This document shows positions 17,139 through 27,264 of a stretch of DNA of 64,000 nt, in pieces. The notes below the pieces were generated by a model. The model worked only from the letters and a program-made list of their open reading frames with translations. It had not been told where the DNA came from and searched no databases. Numbering within the stretch: the first letter of the stretch is position 1; every line of letters starts with the position of its first letter. Source of the DNA: Paenibacillus sp. ACRRY (GTDB lineage: Bacteria > Bacillota > Bacilli > Paenibacillales > Paenibacillaceae); NCBI RefSeq assembly GCF_022346995.1, contig NZ_JAKRNM010000004.1, forward strand, positions 248,001 through 312,000, read 5' to 3'. A program made the translations under genes and the position numbers.

Positions 17139-18527
17139 ATGGCGTATAAGTTGGATCTACAGGAGATCAAAGATAAGTTTAAGTTTGAAACGTCCATTAG
17201 ACATAATCCTAAATTGCCTGTTGAAATTTTACCATACAATACGAAGTTTAAGGACACTCAGTTTAATTTCCGAGAAGTTATAGGTGAATTTTTGCGTCTA
17301 GTGGGACAAAAGAAAATGTCTTCAGAGGCTAACCCTGAACAATTAGTTGAAGCTGTGCTAAGTACGATTGAATTCGAAAATGTAAGTCAGAAAAATGAAT
17401 TTAAGCAAATGATCAAGACGTTATTCATTGACGAGAATAATCAGCTTTTTTTATTCCATCCTCAGACGCTTTACTACATCAACACTGTTGAAAATGAAAA
17501 CAAAAAGTTAGCCGAGTTTCTTTATGCGGTACTGTGGAGTGGTAAGGAAAGCTGGAATATTAGTGATAAGAAAATGCAAATTGAGGATCTGATGAGTTCA
17601 TTGATATTTAGTGCATTGCCTGAACTACAAGATTCTAACGGCCAATCTAAAAAATATGCAGTATTATTGCCAGAAGTATCAGCTTTATTTTCTACTGATT
17701 TTGAATGGCTGACAACAAAACAGGATTTATTTACACAACAATTCGAAAAATTGTTGTCGTACTATTACTTTTTCTATATTACTCAGATGTCTAGAAGAAA
17801 TGAGACCCTGTTCACCAAATCTGAAAAAGGAATAATACCGATCTATTTTACATTCGAAGAAGAAGAGCGGCTGTCGAAAACACGGGTTAGTTATGAATAC
17901 GGTTGGAAGAATATCGAAAGATCTATTAATCGGATGTTTTCTCACGTTAATTTTCTCAAAATGCTCAATATTTCTGTGGAAGAAGAAGAGAGAGTTTATT
18001 CCTATCATGAGATTGCAGAAATTATTCGTAACCATAGTGCTGAAGAAATCGTTGCAATTGAGCAAGTAATTGATGATGTAATAGAACAGTATCAGGAAGG
18101 ATTATCCGATGTTAAATGGTCCGAATTGAATCTAAATTCAGAACAATACGAAATACCCATACTGAATAAATTATCTTCGTTGTTCCAGATGATCGATTAT
18201 CAATTTATTAATTCATTTCGCTCAAAGCCGTATAACGAATATAAAGCTTGGTTTATTCATTTTTGTCAGAAATCATTTCTTAAGTCCAGGGGAAGATCAG
18301 GGAAAATGTTGATTCTAGATACGGACTATTTATTATTCCTTACCAAAGTCATCATTAAGGACGAGCCTAAAATTAGATTGAAAAAACTATTTGAAGAATT
18401 CGAAACAAGAGGGATTATTTATGATCGAGACACTCAGGTGGCCATTATTGAATACTTTGAAAAGTTAAATCTGTTAGAGAAAAAAAGTGATAGTGGGGAT
18501 GCCATTTATGTCAAAGCATTTTTATAG
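17139..18527 (+). CDS. dptG: DNA phosphorothioation-dependent restriction protein DptG
   Basis: 462 residues, middle gene of the dptFGH restriction set. Mostly helical, charged, no signal peptide and no catalytic motif that I can see; family members are needed for restriction but have no assigned activity. Start ATG 17139 lies 4 bases after the dptF stop with ACGGAGATG in the overlap region. The end overlaps dptH by 20 bases, implying translational coupling. Identification rests on order, size and flanking DptF and DptH. Confidence 0.82.
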   Translation: MAYKLDLQEIKDKFKFETSIRHNPKLPVEILPYNTKFKDTQFNFREVIGEFLRLVGQKKMSSEANPEQLVEAVLSTIEFENVSQKNEFKQMIKTLFIDENNQLFLFHPQTLYYINTVENENKKLAEFLYAVLWSGKESWNISDKKMQIEDLMSSLIFSALPELQDSNGQSKKYAVLLPEVSALFSTDFEWLTTKQDLFTQQFEKLLSYYYFFYITQMSRRNETLFTKSEKGIIPIYFTFEEEERLSKTRVSYEYGWKNIERSINRMFSHVNFLKMLNISVEEEERVYSYHEIAEIIRNHSAEEIVAIEQVIDDVIEQYQEGLSDVKWSELNLNSEQYEIPILNKLSSLFQMIDYQFINSFRSKPYNEYKAWFIHFCQKSFLKSRGRSGKMLILDTDYLLFLTKVIIKDEPKIRLKKLFEEFETRGIIYDRDTQVAIIEYFEKLNLLEKKSDSGDAIYVKAFL

Positions 18528-21500
18528 TTATCTTACACACCTCATCGACCGTTTTTTGAAAGGAGTCAACATTCAGCCAGGAGAAAAGTATCATATACAA
18601 TTTGAACGTGATGAACAAGTCTTAGACCTAGTTAACGAGATTAAGAATGTAGAAGGTATTAGTCCGTTTTCGATGTCTACAGAAGATGGATTTTATCAGT
18701 CTCAAACTTTAAATTATACCCAAACAAAAGTACTAATTGCATCGAATATTGAAGATATCACTCCTGACTTTTTGACGACATTACGTAATAAAGTCGGAAT
18801 TCGAGAAGAGCCCTTTGAAGATTTGGCAATGTTATTGATCCACAATTCTAACTTGGATAGTTTAGTTCAAGGAATGACTTCATTCTCAAAAGAAGGTATG
18901 CCTTTCCATATAGATTCGATTGAAAAAGACCTTCAAAAAATGATGAAGCAATCTAATTTATCTTTGGAAGAGAAACAGGTGCTTAATTTTTCTATAGAGT
19001 CAATGAAGGCACAACAAGGGCTGCATGAGAAGGTAACTTTATTTGATTATGAAAATATACTTACTGTTTTAAACAATGAAAAACTTGAATCAAAAGAATA
19101 TAAGCATTTTGGCCTGTTTTACGATGCTGAATTGTTTAACACACCTAGAACGCCTAAAGAAATAAAAGAGAGGTTGAAGGAAAACCATTCTTTATTTAGT
19201 GATGTAGAACTTGCCCACCAACATGGATCTGTTGAAACAAGTTTAGAGCGCCATTTCGACGATCAGGGAGTCAAAGCACTATCTGAACCTGATACATGGC
19301 ACAATGTTGATTTCGGATCGGTAAGAAGATCCAATCAGAAGAAATTAGAAGGAAAAGGACTAGAATACGTAGAGACAAGTAAAAAACTTACAGTTGAAGG
19401 GTTGGAATACTGGGAGAGAGCGGATGGAGAGACAAAAAGCAAACAACGTAAAAGAAACATTATCATATTTAACCCTGAACAAAAAGAGCAGATTACCATT
19501 GAATTTGCATTTAATGATTTTATTAAAAACCAACACATTAATGAAACAAAAATCAAACATCCGATACAAGTCGAACAAGCAGGTAAAAAGATACGTGTAC
19601 ATTTGAAACATGAAATTGGTCAGACAACGTTTTATGGGTTGAAATACAAAACGGAGGTATCTCCTGCTTATGAGTTCAAGATCACAGTTGTGGAGACACA
19701 AGCGAAGCTTCTTCAAACGATTCAAACTTCATATGCTATTCACATATCTAAGTCCAAAGGTTCTTGTCTGTTAATTAATTCAGATGAAGAACATTGGTTC
19801 TTCAACAAAGATGCCGCTGAGATCATAAAAGTTAATCTTGTCGAATCACAAAGTACGTTTGATATTACTGAAGATCAAGAGCTGGTTGTTTCTCGTAGCG
19901 AAGAGAACAATAGTGACGAAGAACTTATCTACTTTAATATTCAATTACCGCACACAAATATACCTTTTGCCGTACAGGATCAAGTTGAACGTCCCGTTCC
20001 AATTGGTGGATTCAGTGTATGGAAATTGAAACGTGAAAAACAAGAACATTTCACGTACCGTATCGAGAATGAAAAAATGAAAATTGTTCAAGGAACAAGA
20101 GAAACCTTTGCTCAGGGAGAGTTTAAACGTAATTTAGAAAGAGAACGGAAATTACTAGAGACCAATCATTTATATTTCTCTGAAGATAATTTGGGAGAGA
20201 TCGTACCGGAGTCTATATCGGTTTCAGAATCCTTAAAAGAAGCATATTGTGATCTTCTCCGATATTTTAGAACCAATAGTTTACTTCCTAGCTTAGCATA
20301 TTTCGATGAAGACTATATCTCACTAGCCAAAAATTATATTGATGCATACATGCATGAACTTGAGCAATTACAAAATGGACATTCACTCAATCAGACACAA
20401 CGAGATCTTGTATTGGTTGGAACAATTCAAAAGGGACACGGAAATCCCGAATGGTTGTTCACACCATTGCATCCTCTGAATTTGGCATACCAAATACAAT
20501 TAAACCAATTGGTCGGGGAGGAACCAATTAATGAAGAATTGTTGCACTCCATGAGACCAACGAACCTACTGCCTTATGTAAATTTTAATTCCAAACTGTA
20601 TAAGGCGATTGAGATGATGGATTCATATGAGTGGGCTTCATATATTGATCAAAGTTTACCTAGGTTCGAATCATCTAAAATCTTTGTGAACAAACTGGTA
20701 CAGGAGAAAATTGAGGAGTTCACTGGGCATTTTGGATATCTATTTGAATTAGATCGTCGTGCCCCATTAAAGATTAATACGATTAATATGGGTGATTGTC
20801 AGGAAATACTTCAGGGCCTATTTGAATATTACAAGAAACAATTGAAAGATAACCTGGAGAAATCAAATCTATTGCCAATCGAGATCTACATCTATGCTGA
20901 AAAAGGAATTAACAATGTATTTGAAGAGATGTCTCAATATTCAGATGCTGAAGAAATAGCTAAGCATTTTAATCTTAAATTAGAATTGGAAGGTTACCAT
21001 CCTGAAGAATTGTTGAATATTTTTCGAGAAAAGGTAAGATTCTATTCTAAAAGTACGGATACGTCTACTTATGAATACAGCCATATTACTTTTTATCAAA
21101 TGAATAAAATTGAGCAAATTGCTACAAGTAACGCTTCTGAGATCATAACAGGAGTATCGTTATTTGGTCTTGTATCGGGGATTCCTTCTGTATTTATTAA
21201 CGAGGATTATAAGACAGGATTTGGAACTAGATATTATCCTACAGAAGAAGCACCGCTTTTAAAGATGGTGCCTAAGCTGAACTCTCTATTGAGAGTAGCT
21301 AGAACTCTGGATAATTACCAGGAAGATATCAATATTGTTACAGCGATATCTGCTAATCATAAACAACAACTCGATCAAGTATATGACTCTGCCCATTGGG
21401 TTACATTTATTGAGCCAAAAGTAGATTTAAGTTTCTTTAAGAACAGTGATACACAGAAGGATTTGCTCGTTATTCATTATAGTGACCAATATACGTCATC

Positions 21501-23724
21501 AAGCGGATTTGACGCGATTACGGTGACAAGACGTTCTCAACAATATCAGCGTTTGATCAAAGAGTTCCTTGGTCATCAAAGAATATACGTAGAAGACCAA
21601 ATGTTGCCTCCGATTATAAATTTCTTCAACGCCATTAATGGTAATTGGTTGCTTAGGTTGTTGGCACAGAAAAATTATTTCCCAAAAGAAAAGATCAGTA
21701 TTCTTTCTGCGGTAAAACTCGCTCTCGCTGCTTATGCACATCGAGAAATTATCTGGATTCCAATATCCATGGAAGAAATTCTTAGGATTTCAGGCGGAAC
21801 AGGACTTCGACAATCTGAAGGACTATTTTCTGCGAGAAAACTGGGGAGGTTTGGTTCCTACAGTGATGACTTATTATTAATTGGAATCGAGCTACAAAAT
21901 GAAGAACTGTTTGTCCATTTCTATCCGATTGAAGTGAAGATCGGCCATAATGGAGCTAAAGTGCAAGATAAGGCAATGGAACAGGTTAAAGAAACAAAAC
22001 GGTTATTAGTGGAATTCTTAAGCGATGACGAAAGCTTTCAAGCTGTTCTTTACCGGAATTTCTTTATGCAACTGGCGATCGCAAGTGCAGAAAAAATGAA
22101 ACTCTATTCGGTCTGGCCAGAACAGATGTGGAATCAGATTACGGATTCAAATGTTCGCGAACGTCTTCTTAGTGATAATTACACTATTGTAAATACGTTG
22201 GATCAATATATTGGACAAGGTGCAGTGATCTCATTTAAGAAAGATGTTGTGTTTACCGATGTTAAAGTCAGCGATGATGTGATGATCTTTGATTTTCCTG
22301 AACAGAGCGGATATGAATTTATACTCAAAAGTGTTGAAGAGATGAAGGAGCATATTCAGAGCAATCAAGGGGATTTTTCTCCTGAGCAATTGTTAAGTAA
22401 TCGCTACAGCTATTCAAAAACTGCTTATGAATCCGTATCCTCTACCGGAGAGAAGGGTCTGCTAGTTGCCGAGGATAGCAAATTCTATGATACAGGGAAA
22501 AGTGAAGTGGCAGCAACGACTCCAGTTGAGGAGATTACAGAATCAGTTGAATTGACTGATGGCACTTACAGCGAAGTCCAAGAAAAACAAAGTAAACCTT
22601 TAGAAGTATTATTTGGACACAAAGCAACGTCTGATGAAGAAATAAAATGGTTCCCAACCTCTACGGATAAAATCATGCACACCAATACCGGAATCATTGG
22701 AACGATGGGTACAGGGAAAACACAGTTTACGAAATCCCTCATTACCCAGCTTAGTCGAAACAGCCATGATAATGTCAACCATACGCCAATAGGGATATTA
22801 ATCTTTGATTATAAAGGAGATTATATTAAGGCTGACTTTACCGAGAAAACAAATGCTAAAGTATATAATTTGCATCATTTACCGTTTAATCCGTTGTCTT
22901 TGTACATGGCCGAACCCATTAAACCTTTGTTGCCTCTTCATACAAGTAACTCTCTAACAGATACAATTGTTCGATCTTTCAATCTTGGACAGGTTCAAGC
23001 AATTACTCTGAAGGATCTGATGATGGAGGCCTATGCTAAGAAAGGCATTGTGAAAGGTGATTCCACAACTTGGAACTTGCCTGCTCCTACGATGAGTGAT
23101 GTGTATGAACTGTATGCTGGGCGAGAAAATGCAAAGGTAGATTCCTTGTACGCGGCCCTCAAGGAGTTGTATGAAACGGAAGTGTTCGAAACAGACTCGA
23201 CCAAAACGATCTCACTGTTCGACATGATTGATGGAATCACAGTTATTAACTTGTCCGGTTATAGTGAGAGCATTCAGAACCTGGTAGTTTCGATCACGCT
23301 CGACGTCTTCTATAGTCAAATGCAGATGTTTGGACATAGTGCTATTGATGGGCCATATCGTGAGATTACACGAATGATCTTGGTCGATGAGGCAGATAAC
23401 TTCCTCAGTAAAGATTTCAATTCCATCAAGAAAATTTTGAAAGAGGGACGGGAGTATGGAGTAGGAACGATTCTATCTACACAGTTCCTAAGTCATTTCT
23501 CTACTTCCGATAATGATTATGCTAACTATATCTTAACTTGGATTGTGCATAACGTGTCTGAAATGTCCGCCAAGGAGATTCGAATGGTATTTGGCACCCA
23601 AAGCAAGTTAGAGGAAGATAATATTATGAACCGCATTAAGTCGTTGCAGAAGCATTATAGTATCGTTAAAGCTGGTTCAGGGCAGCCAATATGGATGCGG
23701 GATAAGGCGTTTTGGGAATTATGA
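18508..23724 (+). CDS. dptH: DNA phosphorothioation-dependent restriction protein DptH (ATPase, possible nuclease motif)
   Basis: 1738 residues, the large subunit of the Dpt restriction complex. The C-terminal third is a HerA/FtsK-type ATPase: Walker A in GTMGTGKTQF (about 1397-1406), Walker B in ILVDEADNF (about 1623-1631), and a sensor region GVGTILSTQF. In the middle, SDDLLLIGIE followed by FYPIEVKIG (Asp near 1120, E1142-x-K1144) has the spacing of a PD-(D/E)xK nuclease core. ATG 18508 with GTGGGGA upstream is preferred. Long N-terminal part (1-900) is of unknown fold. It is followed by two extra genes not in the usual dpt set. Confidence 0.87.
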   Translation: MSKHFYSYLTHLIDRFLKGVNIQPGEKYHIQFERDEQVLDLVNEIKNVEGISPFSMSTEDGFYQSQTLNYTQTKVLIASNIEDITPDFLTTLRNKVGIREEPFEDLAMLLIHNSNLDSLVQGMTSFSKEGMPFHIDSIEKDLQKMMKQSNLSLEEKQVLNFSIESMKAQQGLHEKVTLFDYENILTVLNNEKLESKEYKHFGLFYDAELFNTPRTPKEIKERLKENHSLFSDVELAHQHGSVETSLERHFDDQGVKALSEPDTWHNVDFGSVRRSNQKKLEGKGLEYVETSKKLTVEGLEYWERADGETKSKQRKRNIIIFNPEQKEQITIEFAFNDFIKNQHINETKIKHPIQVEQAGKKIRVHLKHEIGQTTFYGLKYKTEVSPAYEFKITVVETQAKLLQTIQTSYAIHISKSKGSCLLINSDEEHWFFNKDAAEIIKVNLVESQSTFDITEDQELVVSRSEENNSDEELIYFNIQLPHTNIPFAVQDQVERPVPIGGFSVWKLKREKQEHFTYRIENEKMKIVQGTRETFAQGEFKRNLERERKLLETNHLYFSEDNLGEIVPESISVSESLKEAYCDLLRYFRTNSLLPSLAYFDEDYISLAKNYIDAYMHELEQLQNGHSLNQTQRDLVLVGTIQKGHGNPEWLFTPLHPLNLAYQIQLNQLVGEEPINEELLHSMRPTNLLPYVNFNSKLYKAIEMMDSYEWASYIDQSLPRFESSKIFVNKLVQEKIEEFTGHFGYLFELDRRAPLKINTINMGDCQEILQGLFEYYKKQLKDNLEKSNLLPIEIYIYAEKGINNVFEEMSQYSDAEEIAKHFNLKLELEGYHPEELLNIFREKVRFYSKSTDTSTYEYSHITFYQMNKIEQIATSNASEIITGVSLFGLVSGIPSVFINEDYKTGFGTRYYPTEEAPLLKMVPKLNSLLRVARTLDNYQEDINIVTAISANHKQQLDQVYDSAHWVTFIEPKVDLSFFKNSDTQKDLLVIHYSDQYTSSSGFDAITVTRRSQQYQRLIKEFLGHQRIYVEDQMLPPIINFFNAINGNWLLRLLAQKNYFPKEKISILSAVKLALAAYAHREIIWIPISMEEILRISGGTGLRQSEGLFSARKLGRFGSYSDDLLLIGIELQNEELFVHFYPIEVKIGHNGAKVQDKAMEQVKETKRLLVEFLSDDESFQAVLYRNFFMQLAIASAEKMKLYSVWPEQMWNQITDSNVRERLLSDNYTIVNTLDQYIGQGAVISFKKDVVFTDVKVSDDVMIFDFPEQSGYEFILKSVEEMKEHIQSNQGDFSPEQLLSNRYSYSKTAYESVSSTGEKGLLVAEDSKFYDTGKSEVAATTPVEEITESVELTDGTYSEVQEKQSKPLEVLFGHKATSDEEIKWFPTSTDKIMHTNTGIIGTMGTGKTQFTKSLITQLSRNSHDNVNHTPIGILIFDYKGDYIKADFTEKTNAKVYNLHHLPFNPLSLYMAEPIKPLLPLHTSNSLTDTIVRSFNLGQVQAITLKDLMMEAYAKKGIVKGDSTTWNLPAPTMSDVYELYAGRENAKVDSLYAALKELYETEVFETDSTKTISLFDMIDGITVINLSGYSESIQNLVVSITLDVFYSQMQMFGHSAIDGPYREITRMILVDEADNFLSKDFNSIKKILKEGREYGVGTILSTQFLSHFSTSDNDYANYILTWIVHNVSEMSAKEIRMVFGTQSKLEEDNIMNRIKSLQKHYSIVKAGSGQPIWMRDKAFWEL

Positions 23725-23782
23725 AGCCTGTTAGTACAGGTTAAATCATGAATAATTTTATTTATACTAGGAGGTATTGAAA

Positions 23783-25102
23783 ATGAATAATAATGAAATT
23801 AATGCAGCTCCCACAAAGACATTCTTTATTGATATGTTAATAAAGGACATACCTTTAATTGATGCTATAGCCGATTTAGTTGATAATAGTGTAGATGCAG
23901 CAATCAATATTCGTAGAAATCAGGATAACTTTGAGGGACTACAAGTAGACTTGAAGTTTGATGAAAATTATTTTGAAATTATTGATAATTGTGGTGGTTT
24001 TGATACGGAAACGGCAAAAAATTATGCATTTCGTTTCGGAAGGCCTGAAAATGCTCCTAATATTGAGAAATCTATCGGGAGATTCGGAGTCGGAATGAAA
24101 AGAGCATTGTTCAAAATGGGGAATAATATCAAAATCAGTTCTAAGACAAAAGAAACTTATTTTGATATGGATATTGATGTACAGAAATGGAAAGAGGACG
24201 CCGAAAACTGGATTTGGGAATTCGGGAATTTGAATTCTAATGAGCAAGAAGGCACTTTAGGTACTAAAATTAAGGTTGGGAGTTTATATCCTGAGGTCTC
24301 GAACGTACTCTCTAAATCTACTTTTACTGATGCCTTAATAAAAGAGATACGTTTATCACATGAGAAGGTTATCGAAAAAGGATTGAAAATTACTATTAAT
24401 GAAATAGAAATAAATCATGAACCATCTCAGTTGTATGTGTCTGATAAAATTAAACCCGCATATTTCAGAACAGAGGTTGAGGGAGTAAGTGTAGAGGTAG
24501 TGGCTGGTATTTCAAAAACCGGAAATCCACGAGAGGCTGGTTGGTACATTTATTGTAATGGGCGCCTTATTGTATTTGCAGATAGGTCGCAACTAACTGG
24601 TTGGGGGGACGGCCACCCTATGTTTCATCCTACATTTGCAATGTTTAGAGGATATGTTTATTTCGATTCAAATGATTCCAAAAATTTACCGTGGAATACT
24701 ACAAAAAATGGAATAGACCAAGATTCAAATGTATACCAAGCAATAAGGCCCCATCTTATTAATATGATGAAGCCTGTTACTAACTTCTTGAAAAAATTAA
24801 AATCAGAGCCTTTTGGAACTGATGAGCAATTTGAAAATGAAGAGTATGAGGCTGAAATGGGATTATACGATTTTGTAAATGAAGCCTCGTTAACAAACGT
24901 ATCGAAGATTGAAAAAATTGAGTTAAGCAAGAAGTTCGTAGCTCCTGAAGTGAAATTGATTCGTAAGCCTTCTACACAACGAATACAGTATAACATGCCA
25001 GTTACTAAAGTAGATGAAGTTAAAGAAGCTCTAGGTGTAACATCTTTAAAAGAAGTGGGAGAGAAGACCTTTGAGTACTTCTATAGAATGGAGTGTAGAT
25101 AG
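23783..25102 (+). CDS. GHKL-family (HSP90/MutL/MORC-like) ATPase in the Dpt operon
   Basis: 439 residues. The Bergerat ATP-binding motifs are clear: N-box IADLVDNSVDAAI (about 29-41), G1 IIDNCGGFD (about 69-77), and G2 GRFGVGMKRALFKMG (about 107-121). The second half is the S5-like transducer, followed by a variable C-terminal region. There is no histidine-kinase H-box, so this is an HSP90/MutL/MORC-type dimerisation ATPase. Start ATG follows AGGAGGT by 7 bases and lies 58 bases after dptH. Its stop overlaps the next start by one base (TAGTG), so the pair is translationally coupled. It is not a standard Dnd/Dpt subunit; a defence ATPase role is inferred. Confidence 0.8.
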   Translation: MNNNEINAAPTKTFFIDMLIKDIPLIDAIADLVDNSVDAAINIRRNQDNFEGLQVDLKFDENYFEIIDNCGGFDTETAKNYAFRFGRPENAPNIEKSIGRFGVGMKRALFKMGNNIKISSKTKETYFDMDIDVQKWKEDAENWIWEFGNLNSNEQEGTLGTKIKVGSLYPEVSNVLSKSTFTDALIKEIRLSHEKVIEKGLKITINEIEINHEPSQLYVSDKIKPAYFRTEVEGVSVEVVAGISKTGNPREAGWYIYCNGRLIVFADRSQLTGWGDGHPMFHPTFAMFRGYVYFDSNDSKNLPWNTTKNGIDQDSNVYQAIRPHLINMMKPVTNFLKKLKSEPFGTDEQFENEEYEAEMGLYDFVNEASLTNVSKIEKIELSKKFVAPEVKLIRKPSTQRIQYNMPVTKVDEVKEALGVTSLKEVGEKTFEYFYRMECR

Positions 25103-26046
25103 TGGCAACTTCGCAAGAAAGATCAAGCTATGAGAAAATAAATTATAAAATAAGACCGGCAAAATCTATTGAGAGAAAAATGTTGTGTGAGTCGTTTCAT
25201 AAGCTAACTTTTTTTACTCCTATTTATAACTATAGATATATTGGATTTGGATCTCCATTTTTTGCAGATTTTACACTGTTCCATAAGCAGTTAGGAATAA
25301 ATAAAATGATAAGTATAGAGAAAGATATTGAAAATGAACCAAGATTCACTTTTAATAAGCCTTATAAATGCATTGATATGATGTTTGGAGATTCTCATGA
25401 GCAACTACCTGAGGTGAATTGGGATGAGAGCAGGAATATAGTTTGGTTGGACTATGATGGACATATGACAAAGAATACTTTTGAAGATATCCAAACAGTT
25501 CTTTTTAATACACCATCAGGCTCTGTTTTTATCATCTCTATTAATGTACATTTAAGAAAAGGGCAAGAGGTTTCATTATTAAAAAAATGTTTAGAGGATA
25601 AAACTCCTGAAGGGCTGACTAATTCTGATCTTGAGTTTTGGAAATCTGCTGAAGTATTTAAAGACATAATTAATAACCATATTAAAGAAGTACTTGAGTC
25701 TAGGAATAAGACCGAGTCTGACAAGTTTAATTTTGAACAATTATATTATTTAGGTTACGCTGATGGAGCAAAAATGCTTACTTATGGAGGTGTTATATTC
25801 CAAGAAAGTGAAAAGCATTTATTTGAATCCTGCAATTTTAATGATCTTCGATTTATAAATAAAAGCAACATTATTAATATTATTGATGTGCCAAGTCTTA
25901 CGTATAAAGAAGTTAGGCACTTAGACTCACAACTGCCCCATGAAGTGTTATCAGAGATTGCTGCACCAGGTGTAAAAAGAGAAGATGTTGAGAAATATTC
26001 TAAACTTTATAAATTGTTTCCTTCATTTTCGGAAACTGAAATTTAA
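25102..26046 (+). CDS. Methyltransferase-fold-like partner of the GHKL ATPase
   Basis: 314 residues starting at GTG that shares one base with the preceding stop. A Rossmann-type pattern is visible: YIGFGSPFFADFTLF (about 47-61, motif-I position), ISIEKDIENEPRF (acidic end of strand 2), then NIVWLDYDGHM (about 113-123) and GSVFIISINVHLRKGQE. Motif I lacks the usual GxGxG, so SAM binding is not assured; it could be a catalytically altered relative. C-terminal residues are helical. It ends in the convergent terminator at 26045. Unknown family; probably acts together with the ATPase. Confidence 0.65.
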   Translation: MATSQERSSYEKINYKIRPAKSIERKMLCESFHKLTFFTPIYNYRYIGFGSPFFADFTLFHKQLGINKMISIEKDIENEPRFTFNKPYKCIDMMFGDSHEQLPEVNWDESRNIVWLDYDGHMTKNTFEDIQTVLFNTPSGSVFIISINVHLRKGQEVSLLKKCLEDKTPEGLTNSDLEFWKSAEVFKDIINNHIKEVLESRNKTESDKFNFEQLYYLGYADGAKMLTYGGVIFQESEKHLFESCNFNDLRFINKSNIINIIDVPSLTYKEVRHLDSQLPHEVLSEIAAPGVKREDVEKYSKLYKLFPSFSETEI

Positions 26047-26086
26047 CCTAACGTGGAATAGCATAGTATAATAGCCACGTTAGGTT
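26045..26086. terminator. Perfect hairpin at the convergence of the dpt and dnd operons
   Basis: AACCTAACGTGG (26045-26056) and CCACGTTAGGTT (26075-26086) form a perfect 12-bp stem with an 18-base loop, reaching into the stop codon of the rightward operon. No strong T run, yet it is the only structure separating two long convergent operons. Confidence 0.6.
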
Positions 26087-26113
26087 GTAAAGTTTGTTGA
26101 GCATATTAATTTA

Positions 26114-27247
26114 TTACTTAATCTCTCTAAACAAATCCAGCTCTCTTTCATTTAAATCAGCACTTAATGTAATCCTAATAGTCTGTCGCACCTCTTCTAG
26201 AGATTTACCGGAAGCACTCAACACATGACTTGGTTTGCTTGAACTACAAGCTGATCCAGATGATAATGCGATGAAGCTAGACAATTTTTTAAGTAATAAC
26301 TCATTGTTTACACCGATAAATTGAAGACTGATTAATCCTGGTATTTTATCATGTGTATCACTATTAAAGGTAATCTTGTCTCCAAGATTAGTCTTAAGGA
26401 TATTAATTAGATAATTCTCCAATTGAGTTAGTCGTTGGGTGTTATTTTCTAAATTCTGCGACGCTAGTTCAGCAGCTTTACCTAATCCCACGATGTTGTG
26501 GACAGCCAAAGTTCCGCTACGGTAGTTATTTTCTTGTCCTCCCCCGTGAAGAAGAGGGGTAAGACGAGTATATATCTCTTTGGATTGTTTACGTATGATG
26601 GCGGCTCCGACTCCCTTGGGGCCGCCAATTTTATGTCCTGACATAGAGAGAAAACGAATTCCACTGAGTTTACGCAAATCTACCGGAACCTTTCCAATAA
26701 CTTGTGTTGCGTCTGTGTGGAAAAACAACCCATTGGTCGCGAATAATCTGGAAAGCTCATCAATTGGATTTAAGGAGCCAACTTCATTGTTTCCCCACAT
26801 TATGGAGGTAAGAAGTGGTTGTTCTTGATTAACAACTGTTGCGACGTTTTGTACATTTACTCTTGCAAAAGAATCAACATCAAGGAAGTGCGCAGTGTAT
26901 CCACGTTCTCCTAAAAACTCAAATGTTTCGAGAACTGACGGGTGTTCGGCAGCAGAAGTTAACAAATACTTAGAAGCATCTTCATTGTACCCATAATAAT
27001 CGGCGACACCTTTTATAATCATATTGTTGCTCTCAGTTGCTCCGCTGGTGAAGACAACTTCATCCGGATCACATCCTAAAAGGTGAGCCACTTGTTCACG
27101 TGCCATAGATACAGCTTTTTTAGCGTTCTCTGCTAGGGAATAGAACTTGCTTGATGGATTACCATATTCCTCTTGAAGATAGGGAAGCATTGCTTCCAAA
27201 ACTTCTGAGTGAATTTTTGTAGTAGCACTATTATCTAGATACAACAT
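26114..27247 (-). CDS. dndA: Cysteine desulfurase DndA (IscS/NifS-like)
   Basis: 377 residues, PLP-dependent enzyme delivering sulfur from cysteine for DNA phosphorothioation. Landmarks: LDNSATT at the N-terminus, TSGATESNN (about 65), HTDATQ, the PLP lysine in SMSGHKIGGPKG (about 205) and the persulfide cysteine in SSGSACSSS (about 332). Last gene of the leftward dndB-C-D-E-A operon, 17 bases after dndE. ATG 27247 is chosen because MLYLDNSATT is the family N-terminus; a GTG 9 bases upstream is possible. Confidence 0.92.
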   Translation of the reverse strand: MLYLDNSATTKIHSEVLEAMLPYLQEEYGNPSSKFYSLAENAKKAVSMAREQVAHLLGCDPDEVVFTSGATESNNMIIKGVADYYGYNEDASKYLLTSAAEHPSVLETFEFLGERGYTAHFLDVDSFARVNVQNVATVVNQEQPLLTSIMWGNNEVGSLNPIDELSRLFATNGLFFHTDATQVIGKVPVDLRKLSGIRFLSMSGHKIGGPKGVGAAIIRKQSKEIYTRLTPLLHGGGQENNYRSGTLAVHNIVGLGKAAELASQNLENNTQRLTQLENYLINILKTNLGDKITFNSDTHDKIPGLISLQFIGVNNELLLKKLSSFIALSSGSACSSSKPSHVLSASGKSLEEVRQTIRITLSADLNERELDLFREIK

Positions 27248-27264
27248 AAGAATCACTACTTTCG

